Source: Sphaerimonospora sp050942215 (GTDB lineage Bacteria > Actinomycetota > Actinomycetes > Streptosporangiales > Streptosporangiaceae). From it: a stretch of 64,000 bases of DNA. Location of the stretch: the NCBI RefSeq assembly GCF_050942215.1, contig NZ_CP192056.1:744001-808000 (forward strand), written 5' to 3'. Positions within the stretch are counted from its first letter, which is position 1. Every line of letters starts with the position of its first letter. A program made the position numbers and the translations under genes. This document shows, piece by piece, positions 27,165 through 34,875 of the stretch. The notes under the pieces were generated by a model, which saw only the letters and a list, made by a program, of their open reading frames with translations, made no database searches and was not told where the DNA came from.

Positions 27165-29624
27165 ATGGCGGAGGAAAGGGGCTGCAGCGGTGATTGGGGT
27201 GACCTGGTGACCACAGTGAGGCGGGAGCCTGAGGCGATTTACACCGATCCGGCCGCGCCCGTCGGGGAGCGCGTGGCGGATCTGCTGGCTCGGATGACCC
27301 GGGAGGAGAAGCTCGCTCAGCTGGGGAGCGCCTGGGCGTTCTCGGTGATCGAGGGCGGCCGGTTCTCGCCCGAGCGGGCGCGACCGGTCCTCCGGCACGG
27401 ATTGGGGCACGTGACACGCGTCGCGGGAGCCACCAGCCTGAAGGCGACACAGGTGGCGCGGGTGGCGAACGAGATCCAGCGCTTTCTGGTGACGGAGACC
27501 CGGCTGAGGATCCCGGCGATCGTGCACGAGGAGGTGTGCTCCGGGCTGATGGCGCGTGAGGCGACCGTCTTCCCGCAGGCGATCGGTGTCGCGAGCACCT
27601 GGGCGCCGGAGCTCAACCGGCGGTTGGCCGATGCCGTTCGTGAGCAGATGCGCGCGATGGGAGGCCACCAGGGGCTCTCACCGGTGCTGGACGTGGTACG
27701 GGACCCGCGATGGGGCCGTACGGAGGAGACCTACGGGGAGGACCCGCACCTGGTGGCCCGCATGGGCGTGGCGTTCATCCGTGGCCTCCAAGGTTCTTCT
27801 CTGGCGGAGGGCGTCATCGCGACGGCCAAGCACTTCGTCGGCTACGGGGCGTCCGAGGGCGGGTTGAACTGGGCGCCGGCGCACCTGCCGCCTCGTCTGC
27901 TGCGTGAGGTGTATCTGTATCCGTTCGAGGCGGCGGTCCGCGAGGCGGGCCTCGAGTCGATGATGGCCGGCTATCACGAGCTGGACGGGATTCCCTGCCA
28001 CGCCAACCGTCAGCTACTCAACGACGTCCTCCGGGGTGAGTGGGGCTTCGGGGGGACCGTCGTGTCGGACTACTTCGCCGTCGACGATCTCCATTCGTAT
28101 CACCACTTCGCCGAGGACAAGCGGCAGGCGGCGGCTCTGGCGCTCACCGCGGGCACCGACGTCGAGCTTCCGGCCACGGATGCGTACGCGGGCGCGCTGG
28201 CGGGCGCCCTGGACGCCGGCGTGGTCGGCGAAGGGGAACTGGACGAAGCGGTCTCACGGGTTCTCCGGCAGAAGTTCGAGCTCGGCCTGTTCGAGGACCC
28301 CTACGTCGACGAGGCCGCGGTCGCGCTGACCGTGAACACCGAGCGGCATCGGGAGGTGGCGCTCGAGATGGCTCGCCGCAGCCTCGTCCTGCTCAAGAAC
28401 GATCGCGTCCTGCCGCTGCGGCCGGGTGCCGGAACGGTCGCGCTCATCGGGCCGAACGCCGACGACGCCCGGCACCTGCTCGGCGACTACTCCTTCGCGG
28501 CGCACGTCGAGTCGCTGGCGGAGGCGCGCGAGCGGCGGGGCCTGCTCGGCCAGACGATGACGATCCCGGACGACCTCGAGATCGAGGAGAGCACGGAGGG
28601 GCTGCCCACGGTGCGTGACGAGCTCACGGCCCGCCTGGGCGACCGGGTGCGTTACGCGCGTGGGTGCGACGTGATCGACACGTCGCGGGACGGTTTCGAC
28701 GAGGCGGTCGCCGCCGCGGCGGCTGCCGATGTCGCGGTGCTGGTCATGGGAGATCGCTCGGGGCTGACGACCCGGGCCACCACGGGAGAGTCGCGGGACA
28801 GGTCCAGCCTGGATCTCCCCGGTGTCCAGGAGGACCTGGTCCGTGCCGTGGTCGCCACCGGCACCCCCGTGGTGGCGGTGCTCGTCGCCGGCCGACCGGT
28901 CGGCGGCGACTTCCTGCACGACGAGTGCGCCGCGGTGCTGATGGCCTGGCTGCCCGGACAGACCGGGGCGCGGGCGATCGCCGAGGTTCTGCTCGGCGAG
29001 GTGAGCCCGAGCGGGAAGCTGCCGATCTCCTATCCGCGCTCCGCTGGGCAGATACCCGTCTTCTACGGACACAAGGTGTCCGGCGGACGGTCGCACTGGC
29101 ATGGTGACTACGTCGACTCGCCCGTCCGCCCGCGCTACCGCTTCGGGCACGGACTCGGGTACGTCCCGTTCGTCGTCGAACAGGCCACGCTAAACCGTGC
29201 CGAGGTGACGGCCGGGGACGGCGTCGAGGTGGAGGTCATCGTGGCCAACATCGGCGATCGAGCCGGCGAGGAGGTCGTCCAGCTCTACATTCGCGATCCG
29301 CAGGCGACGGTCACCCGGCCGGTGCTCGAGTTGAAGGGCTTCGCCCGAGTGTCCGCCGATGCCGGGCGGCGAGCGGCTGTACGGTTCCACCTGCCCACCG
29401 GCCAGCTCGGCTTCTACGACCGGAACATGAACTACACGGTAGAGACCGGACATATCGAGGTGTACGTCGGATTCTCCTCCGACACCCGTACCCACACCCA
29501 CGCGGGGACGTTCACCATCACCGGCGACGCCGACCGGCCGAGGGTCGAAAAGGCCTACGCGGGCACGGTCGTCGTCGACGAACCGCCGACGGCGACCGCG
29601 CGCCGCCCGCTCGGGCGGACCTGA
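27165..29624 (+). CDS. GH3 beta-xylosidase/beta-glucosidase
   Basis: 819 residues. N-terminal TIM barrel with GLSPVLDVVRDPRWGRTEETYGEDP, AKHFVGYGASEGG and the nucleophile Asp in GTVVSDYFAVDD. The second alpha/beta sandwich domain starts near ARRSLVLLKNDRVLPLRP. The C-terminal fibronectin-III-like domain includes EEVVQLYIRDPQATVTRPVLELKGF. No signal peptide, so it acts in the cytoplasm on imported xylo- or gluco-oligosaccharides. The context (pentonate enzymes, pentose-type operator) favours beta-xylosidase. The start is uncertain: ATG 27165 is listed; GTG 27207 or 27216, nearer to the conserved YTDPAAPVGERVADLLARM, are alternatives, and none has a strong ribosome site. Confidence 0.88.
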   Translation: MAEERGCSGDWGDLVTTVRREPEAIYTDPAAPVGERVADLLARMTREEKLAQLGSAWAFSVIEGGRFSPERARPVLRHGLGHVTRVAGATSLKATQVARVANEIQRFLVTETRLRIPAIVHEEVCSGLMAREATVFPQAIGVASTWAPELNRRLADAVREQMRAMGGHQGLSPVLDVVRDPRWGRTEETYGEDPHLVARMGVAFIRGLQGSSLAEGVIATAKHFVGYGASEGGLNWAPAHLPPRLLREVYLYPFEAAVREAGLESMMAGYHELDGIPCHANRQLLNDVLRGEWGFGGTVVSDYFAVDDLHSYHHFAEDKRQAAALALTAGTDVELPATDAYAGALAGALDAGVVGEGELDEAVSRVLRQKFELGLFEDPYVDEAAVALTVNTERHREVALEMARRSLVLLKNDRVLPLRPGAGTVALIGPNADDARHLLGDYSFAAHVESLAEARERRGLLGQTMTIPDDLEIEESTEGLPTVRDELTARLGDRVRYARGCDVIDTSRDGFDEAVAAAAAADVAVLVMGDRSGLTTRATTGESRDRSSLDLPGVQEDLVRAVVATGTPVVAVLVAGRPVGGDFLHDECAAVLMAWLPGQTGARAIAEVLLGEVSPSGKLPISYPRSAGQIPVFYGHKVSGGRSHWHGDYVDSPVRPRYRFGHGLGYVPFVVEQATLNRAEVTAGDGVEVEVIVANIGDRAGEEVVQLYIRDPQATVTRPVLELKGFARVSADAGRRAAVRFHLPTGQLGFYDRNMNYTVETGHIEVYVGFSSDTRTHTHAGTFTITGDADRPRVEKAYAGTVVVDEPPTATARRPLGRT

Positions 29625-29752
29625 CGGCCTGGTGGGGCGAGACCGGCGGCCCCGCCCCCGACCGGCGGGTCCGATCCGGTCGGCGGGTCCGATCCGGCCT
29701 TCTCCTCCGTGGCGCGACGGTCCGCATGGTGACCGAGAAGGCACTTGTTTTC

Positions 29753-29800
29753 GCAAACGCCATCGCTTACGTTGCTGGAAACGTAACCGATAACGATTGC
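29753..29800. promoter_or_regulatory. Double LacI operator upstream of the regulator gene
   Basis: 29777-29800 contains AAACGTAACCGATAACG, 20 of 24 bases identical to the operator at 27044. A second, inverted and weaker site at 29753-29775 (AAACGCCATCGCTTACGTTG) matches at about 17 of 23 positions when reversed. Two spaced sites just before ATG 29817 indicate autoregulation. Confidence 0.75.
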
Positions 29801-29816
29801 AGCAAGCGGGGACGAC

Positions 29817-30839
29817 ATGGTCGAGGGTGGTGCGCCGGTGACGATGAGTGACGTCGCACGGTTGGCCGGTGTCTCCACCGCGACGGTCTCGCGGGTGGTG
29901 AACGGACGGTACGGCGTCAGCGCCGGCACCACCGCGCGGGTACGTTCGGCCATCGAGCGGCTGGGCTATGAGTCGAGCCTGGTGGCGGCGAGTCTGCGGC
30001 GCAGCCGTACGAACGTTCTGGGCCTCGTGACCCACAGCTTCCAGTCCTATACGGCCGAGGTGCTCAAGGGCGTGATGGACGCGCTGAGCCAGTCGGGCTT
30101 CGATCTGATCATCTATGCCAACAGCGATCTCTACGGGACGTATTCGGAGGGCTGGGAGCAGCGGCATGTGACCCGGCTGTCGGGCACGCTCACGGATGGG
30201 TGCATCGTGGTCACGCCCTGGAGCGAGGTGCGGACCAGCACGCCGATCGTGGTCATCGATCCGGTGCGGGACTCGACGGTGCCGTCGGTGACGGCGGACA
30301 ATCTCACGGGTGCGACCACGGTGATCGAGCATCTGCTCGGCCTCGGCCATCGGCGCATCGGATTCATCGCGGGCCGTTCCAGCCTGGCGGCGGCATGGTC
30401 GCGTGAGGAGGGTTACCGCAGGGCCTTGGCCGAAGCGGGTCTCCCCGTCGATCCGGCCCTGATCGGCAGGGGGGACTTCAATCCCGAGTCGGCGGTGCCT
30501 TTGGCGCACGAGTTGCTGGAGAGGGCGGACCGTCCGACAGCGATCTTCGCGGCGAGCGACGGGATGGCCCTGAAGGTTCTGGAGGCCGCGAGAAAGCTGG
30601 GGCTCGGCGTTCCCGACGACCTGTCGGTGGTCGGTTTCGACAACATCCCGGAGGCCGCGCTGGCCGAGCCGGGGCTGACCACGGTGGATCAGTCGATGTA
30701 CCGGCTCGGGTACGAGGCCGCGCGCATGCTGAAGTCGCTGGTGACCGGCGAGTGGGAGGGCCCCCGGCAGATACTGCTCCCGACCCGCCTGGTGGTCCGC
30801 GGCTCCACCGCACCGCCGAGGGCCGCGACCGGACCGTGA
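29817..30839 (+). CDS. LacI-family regulator of the pentose/xylan locus
   Basis: 340 residues. HTH TMSDVARLAGVSTATVSRVVNG with hinge helix SLVAASLRRSRTN; periplasmic-binding-like core NVLGLVTHSF, HRRIGFIAGRSSLAAAWSREEGYR, FAASDGMALKVLEAARKLG and VVGFDNIPEAALAEPGLTTV. It likely releases the operators at 27044 and 29777 when a xylan- or pentose-derived sugar binds. Start ATG 29817. Confidence 0.92.
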   Translation: MVEGGAPVTMSDVARLAGVSTATVSRVVNGRYGVSAGTTARVRSAIERLGYESSLVAASLRRSRTNVLGLVTHSFQSYTAEVLKGVMDALSQSGFDLIIYANSDLYGTYSEGWEQRHVTRLSGTLTDGCIVVTPWSEVRTSTPIVVIDPVRDSTVPSVTADNLTGATTVIEHLLGLGHRRIGFIAGRSSLAAAWSREEGYRRALAEAGLPVDPALIGRGDFNPESAVPLAHELLERADRPTAIFAASDGMALKVLEAARKLGLGVPDDLSVVGFDNIPEAALAEPGLTTVDQSMYRLGYEAARMLKSLVTGEWEGPRQILLPTRLVVRGSTAPPRAATGP

Positions 30840-30977
30840 CGGACACGCTCACCTGATCTCCAGGTGAGAAGGCGAGACCGCGAGAGACGGAGGTGCAGAC
30901 AGGGGATCCGCGACACATCGGGCAGAAGAGCCAGGTCGGTCGGCGTATCCGCTGCCGGCCATCGAAGGAGCCTTCCT

Positions 30978-31223
30978 ATGGCCTTACAACATTACGTCAG
31001 CATGCGTCTGCCGTACCACGTGTTCCACCTCCGGCACGGTGGCGGCCGGAGCCGTACGGACCGGGTCGAGATGGGAGACGCCGAGCAGATCCTCGACCGC
31101 CGGTTCCTCGATGGAGGCCCGTTGCCGATCGTGATGGGCGGCGGCGATGTGTCCTACCCGTCGCGCGAGGCGAGCCTCGCCATCGTGGGCGACTTCGGTA
31201 TCCGCTACGAATCGCCGGGGTGA
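30978..31223 (+). CDS. Small protein of unknown function
   Basis: 81 residues, beginning MALQHYVSMRLPYHVFHLRH and ending AIVGDFGIRYESPG. GAAGGAG six bases before ATG 30978 is a good ribosome binding site and the composition is coding-like. It lies between the LacI gene and the importer operon. I recognise no family; it may be a remnant of a longer enzyme or a true small protein. Confidence 0.5.
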   Translation: MALQHYVSMRLPYHVFHLRHGGGRSRTDRVEMGDAEQILDRRFLDGGPLPIVMGGGDVSYPSREASLAIVGDFGIRYESPG

Positions 31224-31507
31224 CCCCCGGGCCGCACGGCTGGAACGTGCGGCGCGAGCACTCATCGACCTGACACCGCGCTTGTTCAAGCGCCGGCACA
31301 GGCCCGCCCGTTCGAGGTGAGCCGCCGGGGCGCCACGCTCCCGCCCCAGATGGTGCTCATCGGGCGACGACGACATGTGAGCGCTCACAGAAGATCGGCG
31401 CGAAGGACAGGGCATGGGTTCGCATCACCCTCGCCCCGTTCCGGCCGATCGCTCGGTCACAGCGGCGACGCATGACCCTTGTGCGCAGTGATCCCGGAGG
31501 GGAGATC
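31224..31507. other. Promoter region of the sugar importer operon
   Basis: No gene is seen. The palindrome at 31376-31389 is the main feature; the importer's ribosome site CCCGGAGGGGAGATC lies directly before 31508. Confidence 0.6.
31376..31389. promoter_or_regulatory. Perfect LacI-type palindrome upstream of the ABC importer
   Basis: TGTGAGCGCTCACA, a perfect 14-base palindrome identical to the core of the symmetrised E. coli lac operator. It lies 119 bases before the binding-protein start. It differs from the AAACGTtACC-type sites, so a second LacI-family regulator may bind here. Confidence 0.75.
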
Positions 31508-32902
31508 ATGTCAGCGAAGACGAGAAGACGACTGGTCACCGCGGCCACGCTCGCGGCAGCCTGCGTGCTTGCCGCCTGTTCCTCCGGTGCGGGCGGCGGC
31601 GCGAGCGACGCGAGCGCGAGCGACGGCGGAAACGACGCGGTCGGAAACGACGCGAGCAACTGCACGAACACGATCGGTAAGAAGGATCTGCCGGTCGTGA
31701 CCTTCTGGGGCTGGTACCCCAACATGGAACTCGTCGTCGACAACTTCAACAAGCTGAGCGACGAGGTACAGGTCTGCTGGACCAACGTCGGCCAGGGCGG
31801 TGACGAGTACCGTAAATTCCAGACGGCCATCTCCGCCGGCACCGGTGCGCCAGACGTGATCATGATCGAGATGGACCGGATCCCGACCTTCCAGATCCAG
31901 AACGCGCTCGTCGACATCAAGAAGTACGGCTTCGACAGCGTGAAGGAGAACTACAGCGGGGGCACGTGGAAGGACGTCTCGATCGGCGACGCGGTCTATG
32001 GCGTGCCGGTGGACGGCGGTCCGATGGCCATGATCTACCGGAAGGACATCTTCGACGAGTACGACATCACGCCGCCGAAGACGTGGGCCGAGTACGAGCA
32101 GGCGGCGCAGAAGGTGAAGGACGCGGGCGGCCCCCCGTTCGGCGACCTGGGTGCGAACGTGCCGGCCGTCATGATGGCGCTGCAGATCCAGAAGGGCGCC
32201 GTGCCGTTCACCTACGACCCGGCCCGGCCGGAGTCGATCGGCATCAACCTGAACGACCAGGCGTCCAAGGACGTGCTCGACTACTGGGCGGGTCTTGTGC
32301 GCAAGGGGCTGGTCGGGACGCAGAACCAGTTCACGCCGGAGTACATCTCCGGTGTGATCAACGGTAATTACGCGACGTACATCTCGGCGGCCTGGGCGCC
32401 CGGCTACCTCACCGGCGCCGGTGTCGGCAAGGGAGAGGACACCGGCAAGTTCGCGGTGGCGCCGCTCCCGCAGTGGGACGTCGCCGCCCCGGTGCAGGTG
32501 AACTGGGGCGGGTCGGCATTCTCCGTGACGAGCCAGGCGAAGAACCCGGAGCTGGCGGCCAAGGCGGCGTACGGCCTCTACGCCGACGAGGAGTCGCTCA
32601 CCGACGGCTGGACCAACCAGATCATCTTCCCGTTGAACCTCAAGGCGCTGAACGATCCCGCGTTCGTGGACCTGAAGGTGTCGTTCTTCGACGGTCAGCA
32701 GGCGAACAAGGAGGTCTACGTCCCCGCGGCGAACGCCTACGAGGGCGTCACCTACAGTCCGTTCGGCCAGTACTACTTCGAGGCCATGACGAAGCAGATC
32801 AGCGCCGTCATCGAGGGTTCCGTCACCGGTGCGCAGGCCGCCGACCGCATTCAGGAGGATGTGGCGAACTACGCCGGGGAACAGGGCTTCACCGTTCAGT
32901 GA
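31508..32902 (+). CDS. ABC sugar-binding lipoprotein (extracellular solute-binding family 1)
   Basis: 464 residues. The signal peptide ends in lipobox LAAC (TLAAACVLAACSSG), giving a lipid-anchored receptor. Family-1 motifs include VVTFWGWYPNMELVVDNFN, QTAISAGTGAPDVIMIEMD, YGVPVDGGPMAMIYRKDIFDEY and TWAEYEQAAQKVKDAGG. It captures a sugar or oligosaccharide for the two permeases downstream. ATG 31508 with GGAGGGGAG; the longer frame from 31472 lacks a ribosome site. No ATPase is encoded here, so a shared MsiK-type ATPase is expected. Confidence 0.93.
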   Translation: MSAKTRRRLVTAATLAAACVLAACSSGAGGGASDASASDGGNDAVGNDASNCTNTIGKKDLPVVTFWGWYPNMELVVDNFNKLSDEVQVCWTNVGQGGDEYRKFQTAISAGTGAPDVIMIEMDRIPTFQIQNALVDIKKYGFDSVKENYSGGTWKDVSIGDAVYGVPVDGGPMAMIYRKDIFDEYDITPPKTWAEYEQAAQKVKDAGGPPFGDLGANVPAVMMALQIQKGAVPFTYDPARPESIGINLNDQASKDVLDYWAGLVRKGLVGTQNQFTPEYISGVINGNYATYISAAWAPGYLTGAGVGKGEDTGKFAVAPLPQWDVAAPVQVNWGGSAFSVTSQAKNPELAAKAAYGLYADEESLTDGWTNQIIFPLNLKALNDPAFVDLKVSFFDGQQANKEVYVPAANAYEGVTYSPFGQYYFEAMTKQISAVIEGSVTGAQAADRIQEDVANYAGEQGFTVQ

Positions 32903-32910
32903 CGACAAGA

Positions 32911-32947
32911 GGACGGGCCAGGCCGTCCTCGACCGTCTGGCCCGTCC
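32911..32947 (+). terminator. Strong hairpin between binding protein and permease genes
   Basis: GGACGGGCCAG and CTGGCCCGTCC form a perfect 11-bp stem with a 15-base loop, 8 bases after the binding-protein stop. No T-run follows. In binding-protein operons such hairpins usually reduce read-through and protect the upstream mRNA, so that the receptor is made in excess. Confidence 0.7.
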
Positions 32948-32980
32948 GCGACTCTCAGCAGCGACATCTCGGAGCCCAAG

Positions 32981-33922
32981 ATGACCCTCTTGATCGAGGA
33001 AAGTGTGCCGAGCGGTCAGGAGAAACCGCACAAGGTCCGCGGCAAGGTGCGTCTTCGTGAGCACCTGATGGGGTGGCTCTTCGTCGGGCCGTTCGGGATC
33101 GTCTTTCTGGCCTTGCTCATCGCACCGCTCGGGTACGCGCTCTATCTCAGCCTCTTCCAGAAGAAACTGATCGGCGGCACCAGCTTCGTCTTCCTCGGCA
33201 ACTACGTGAAGGCGTTCACCGACCCGAGTTTTCTCTCCGGGGCGTGGTTCGTCGTACGCTTCTCCCTCGTCGCCATCCCGCTGCAGATCATTCTGGCGCT
33301 CGCGATGGCCCTCATTCTGGATGCCGTCACCTCCCTTTTCGCCCGGTTCTCGCGGCTGATGATCTTTCTGCCGTACGCGATTCCCACCGTCATCGGGGCC
33401 GTTATGTGGGGGTTCCTGTACAGCAGGAACTTCGGGCCGTTCTCCGACATCTTCGGCCTGTTCGGCGCCACGGCTCCCGACTTCTTCAGCAGCGACCTGG
33501 TCTTCTACGGCCTCGCCAACATCGTCACCTGGCAGTGGGCCGGTTACTACATGATCATTCTGTACGCGGCGCTGCAGGGCATCGACCCGGCGCTCTACGA
33601 GGCCGCTCGGATGGACGGCGCGGACAGATGGCAGATCGCGCTCCGGATCAAAATTCCGCTGATCACCCCAGCGGTGCTCCTGATCCTGGTCTTCTCGCTC
33701 ATCGGCACCCTGCAGTTCTTCAACGAACCGCAGTTTCTGCGTGTCCTCGCGGCCGGCACGATCGGACCGGACTTCACTCCCAACATGTACGCGTACCAGC
33801 AGGCGTTCGCGCTCGCGAATTTCAACTACGGTTCGGCGATCTCCTTCGCCCTCGGCGGGATCGTGTTCGTGGGTGTCTACGCGTTCCTGTTCTTCACCCG
33901 TAAGCGGAGGAGCTTTCTATGA
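32981..33922 (+). CDS. ABC sugar permease (MalF/UgpA type)
   Basis: 313 residues, six membrane helices, from GWLFVGPFGIVFLALLIAP to GGIVFVGVYAFLFF. The cytoplasmic EAA loop reads YEAARMDGADRWQIALRIKIPLITPA, which docks to the ATPase. The ATG follows a GGAGC site. The stop overlaps the next gene by ATGA. Confidence 0.93.
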   Translation: MTLLIEESVPSGQEKPHKVRGKVRLREHLMGWLFVGPFGIVFLALLIAPLGYALYLSLFQKKLIGGTSFVFLGNYVKAFTDPSFLSGAWFVVRFSLVAIPLQIILALAMALILDAVTSLFARFSRLMIFLPYAIPTVIGAVMWGFLYSRNFGPFSDIFGLFGATAPDFFSSDLVFYGLANIVTWQWAGYYMIILYAALQGIDPALYEAARMDGADRWQIALRIKIPLITPAVLLILVFSLIGTLQFFNEPQFLRVLAAGTIGPDFTPNMYAYQQAFALANFNYGSAISFALGGIVFVGVYAFLFFTRKRRSFL

Positions 33923-34797
33923 GGACCGGACGCTCCGGCGCACGCCGCCCGCCACAACGCAACCTGCCTCTGCAGGTGCTCCTCGGCTTCCTGGTCGTGT
34001 ACTTCCTCGTGCCGTTCTGGTGGGTCATCGTCAACAGTTCCAAAGACGCCCCCGGTCTGTTCGGCGGCGGCAGCACACTGTGGTTCACCGACCGGATCGA
34101 CTACTTCGAAAACCTCAGGCAACTGTTCACCTACGACGGCGGCATCTACGGCAGGTGGATTCTCAACTCCACGCTGTACGCGTTCGCGGGCGGCCTCGGC
34201 GCCACGATCCTGGCCGTCATGGCGGGCTACGGATTCGCCAAATACCGGTTCGCCGGCAGACGCTTCAGCTTCTCGATCCTGCTCGGCGCGCTGATGGTGC
34301 CCGCGACCGCGCTGGTGATCCCCACCTTCGTCATGTTCTCCGGGCTCGGCCTGACGAACACGGTATGGGCGGTGATCCTTCCGTCGCTGCTCAACCCGTT
34401 CGGGGTCTACCTGATGCACGTGTACGCGCGCGACGCGGTTCCCGACGAGATCCTGGACGCGGCGCGGGCCGACGGCGCCGGTGAGGTGCGGACGTTCCTC
34501 CAGGTCGCGTTCCCGCTGATGCGGCCCGCTGTGGTCACGGTGCTGCTCCTGTCGGCCGTGGCGTCCTGGAACAACTACTTCCTGCCCCTCGCCATGCTCT
34601 CGGACAACCGCCTCTTCCCGGTCACCGTCGGACTCGGCGTCTGGCAGGGAATCGCCTCGGCGAACAACGCGGGCAGCACCTCTCTGTGGAGCCTCATCAT
34701 CCTGGGCGCGCTCGTGTCGGTGATCCCGCTCATCGTCGCGTTCTTCACCCTCCAGCGACACTGGCGCGGCGGACTGTCCGTCGGAGGCCTGAGGTAG
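33919..34797 (+). CDS. ABC sugar permease (MalG/UgpE type)
   Basis: 292 residues, six helices, EAA loop LDAARADGAGEVRTFLQVAFPLMRPA, helices LLGFLVVYFLVPFWWVIVN to IILGALVSVIPLIVAFF. Forms the membrane channel with the preceding permease. Overlaps it by four bases, so translation is coupled. Confidence 0.93.
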   Translation: MRTGRSGARRPPQRNLPLQVLLGFLVVYFLVPFWWVIVNSSKDAPGLFGGGSTLWFTDRIDYFENLRQLFTYDGGIYGRWILNSTLYAFAGGLGATILAVMAGYGFAKYRFAGRRFSFSILLGALMVPATALVIPTFVMFSGLGLTNTVWAVILPSLLNPFGVYLMHVYARDAVPDEILDAARADGAGEVRTFLQVAFPLMRPAVVTVLLLSAVASWNNYFLPLAMLSDNRLFPVTVGLGVWQGIASANNAGSTSLWSLIILGALVSVIPLIVAFFTLQRHWRGGLSVGGLR

Positions 34798-34831
34798 CCG
34801 GCCCGGTCTGATCACGCGCTCGCCCATTGAT

Positions 34832-34849
34832 CGCCGCCTCTTCGGCGGC
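34832..34849 (+). terminator. Small GC hairpin between permease and dehydratase
   Basis: GCCGCC(TCTTC)GGCGGC, a perfect 6-bp stem, 35 bases after the permease stop and 26 bases before the dehydratase start. It may attenuate read-through within the operon; no T-run. Confidence 0.4.
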
Positions 34850-34875
34850 AGGACAGATGACAGGAAGGTGTGCCG

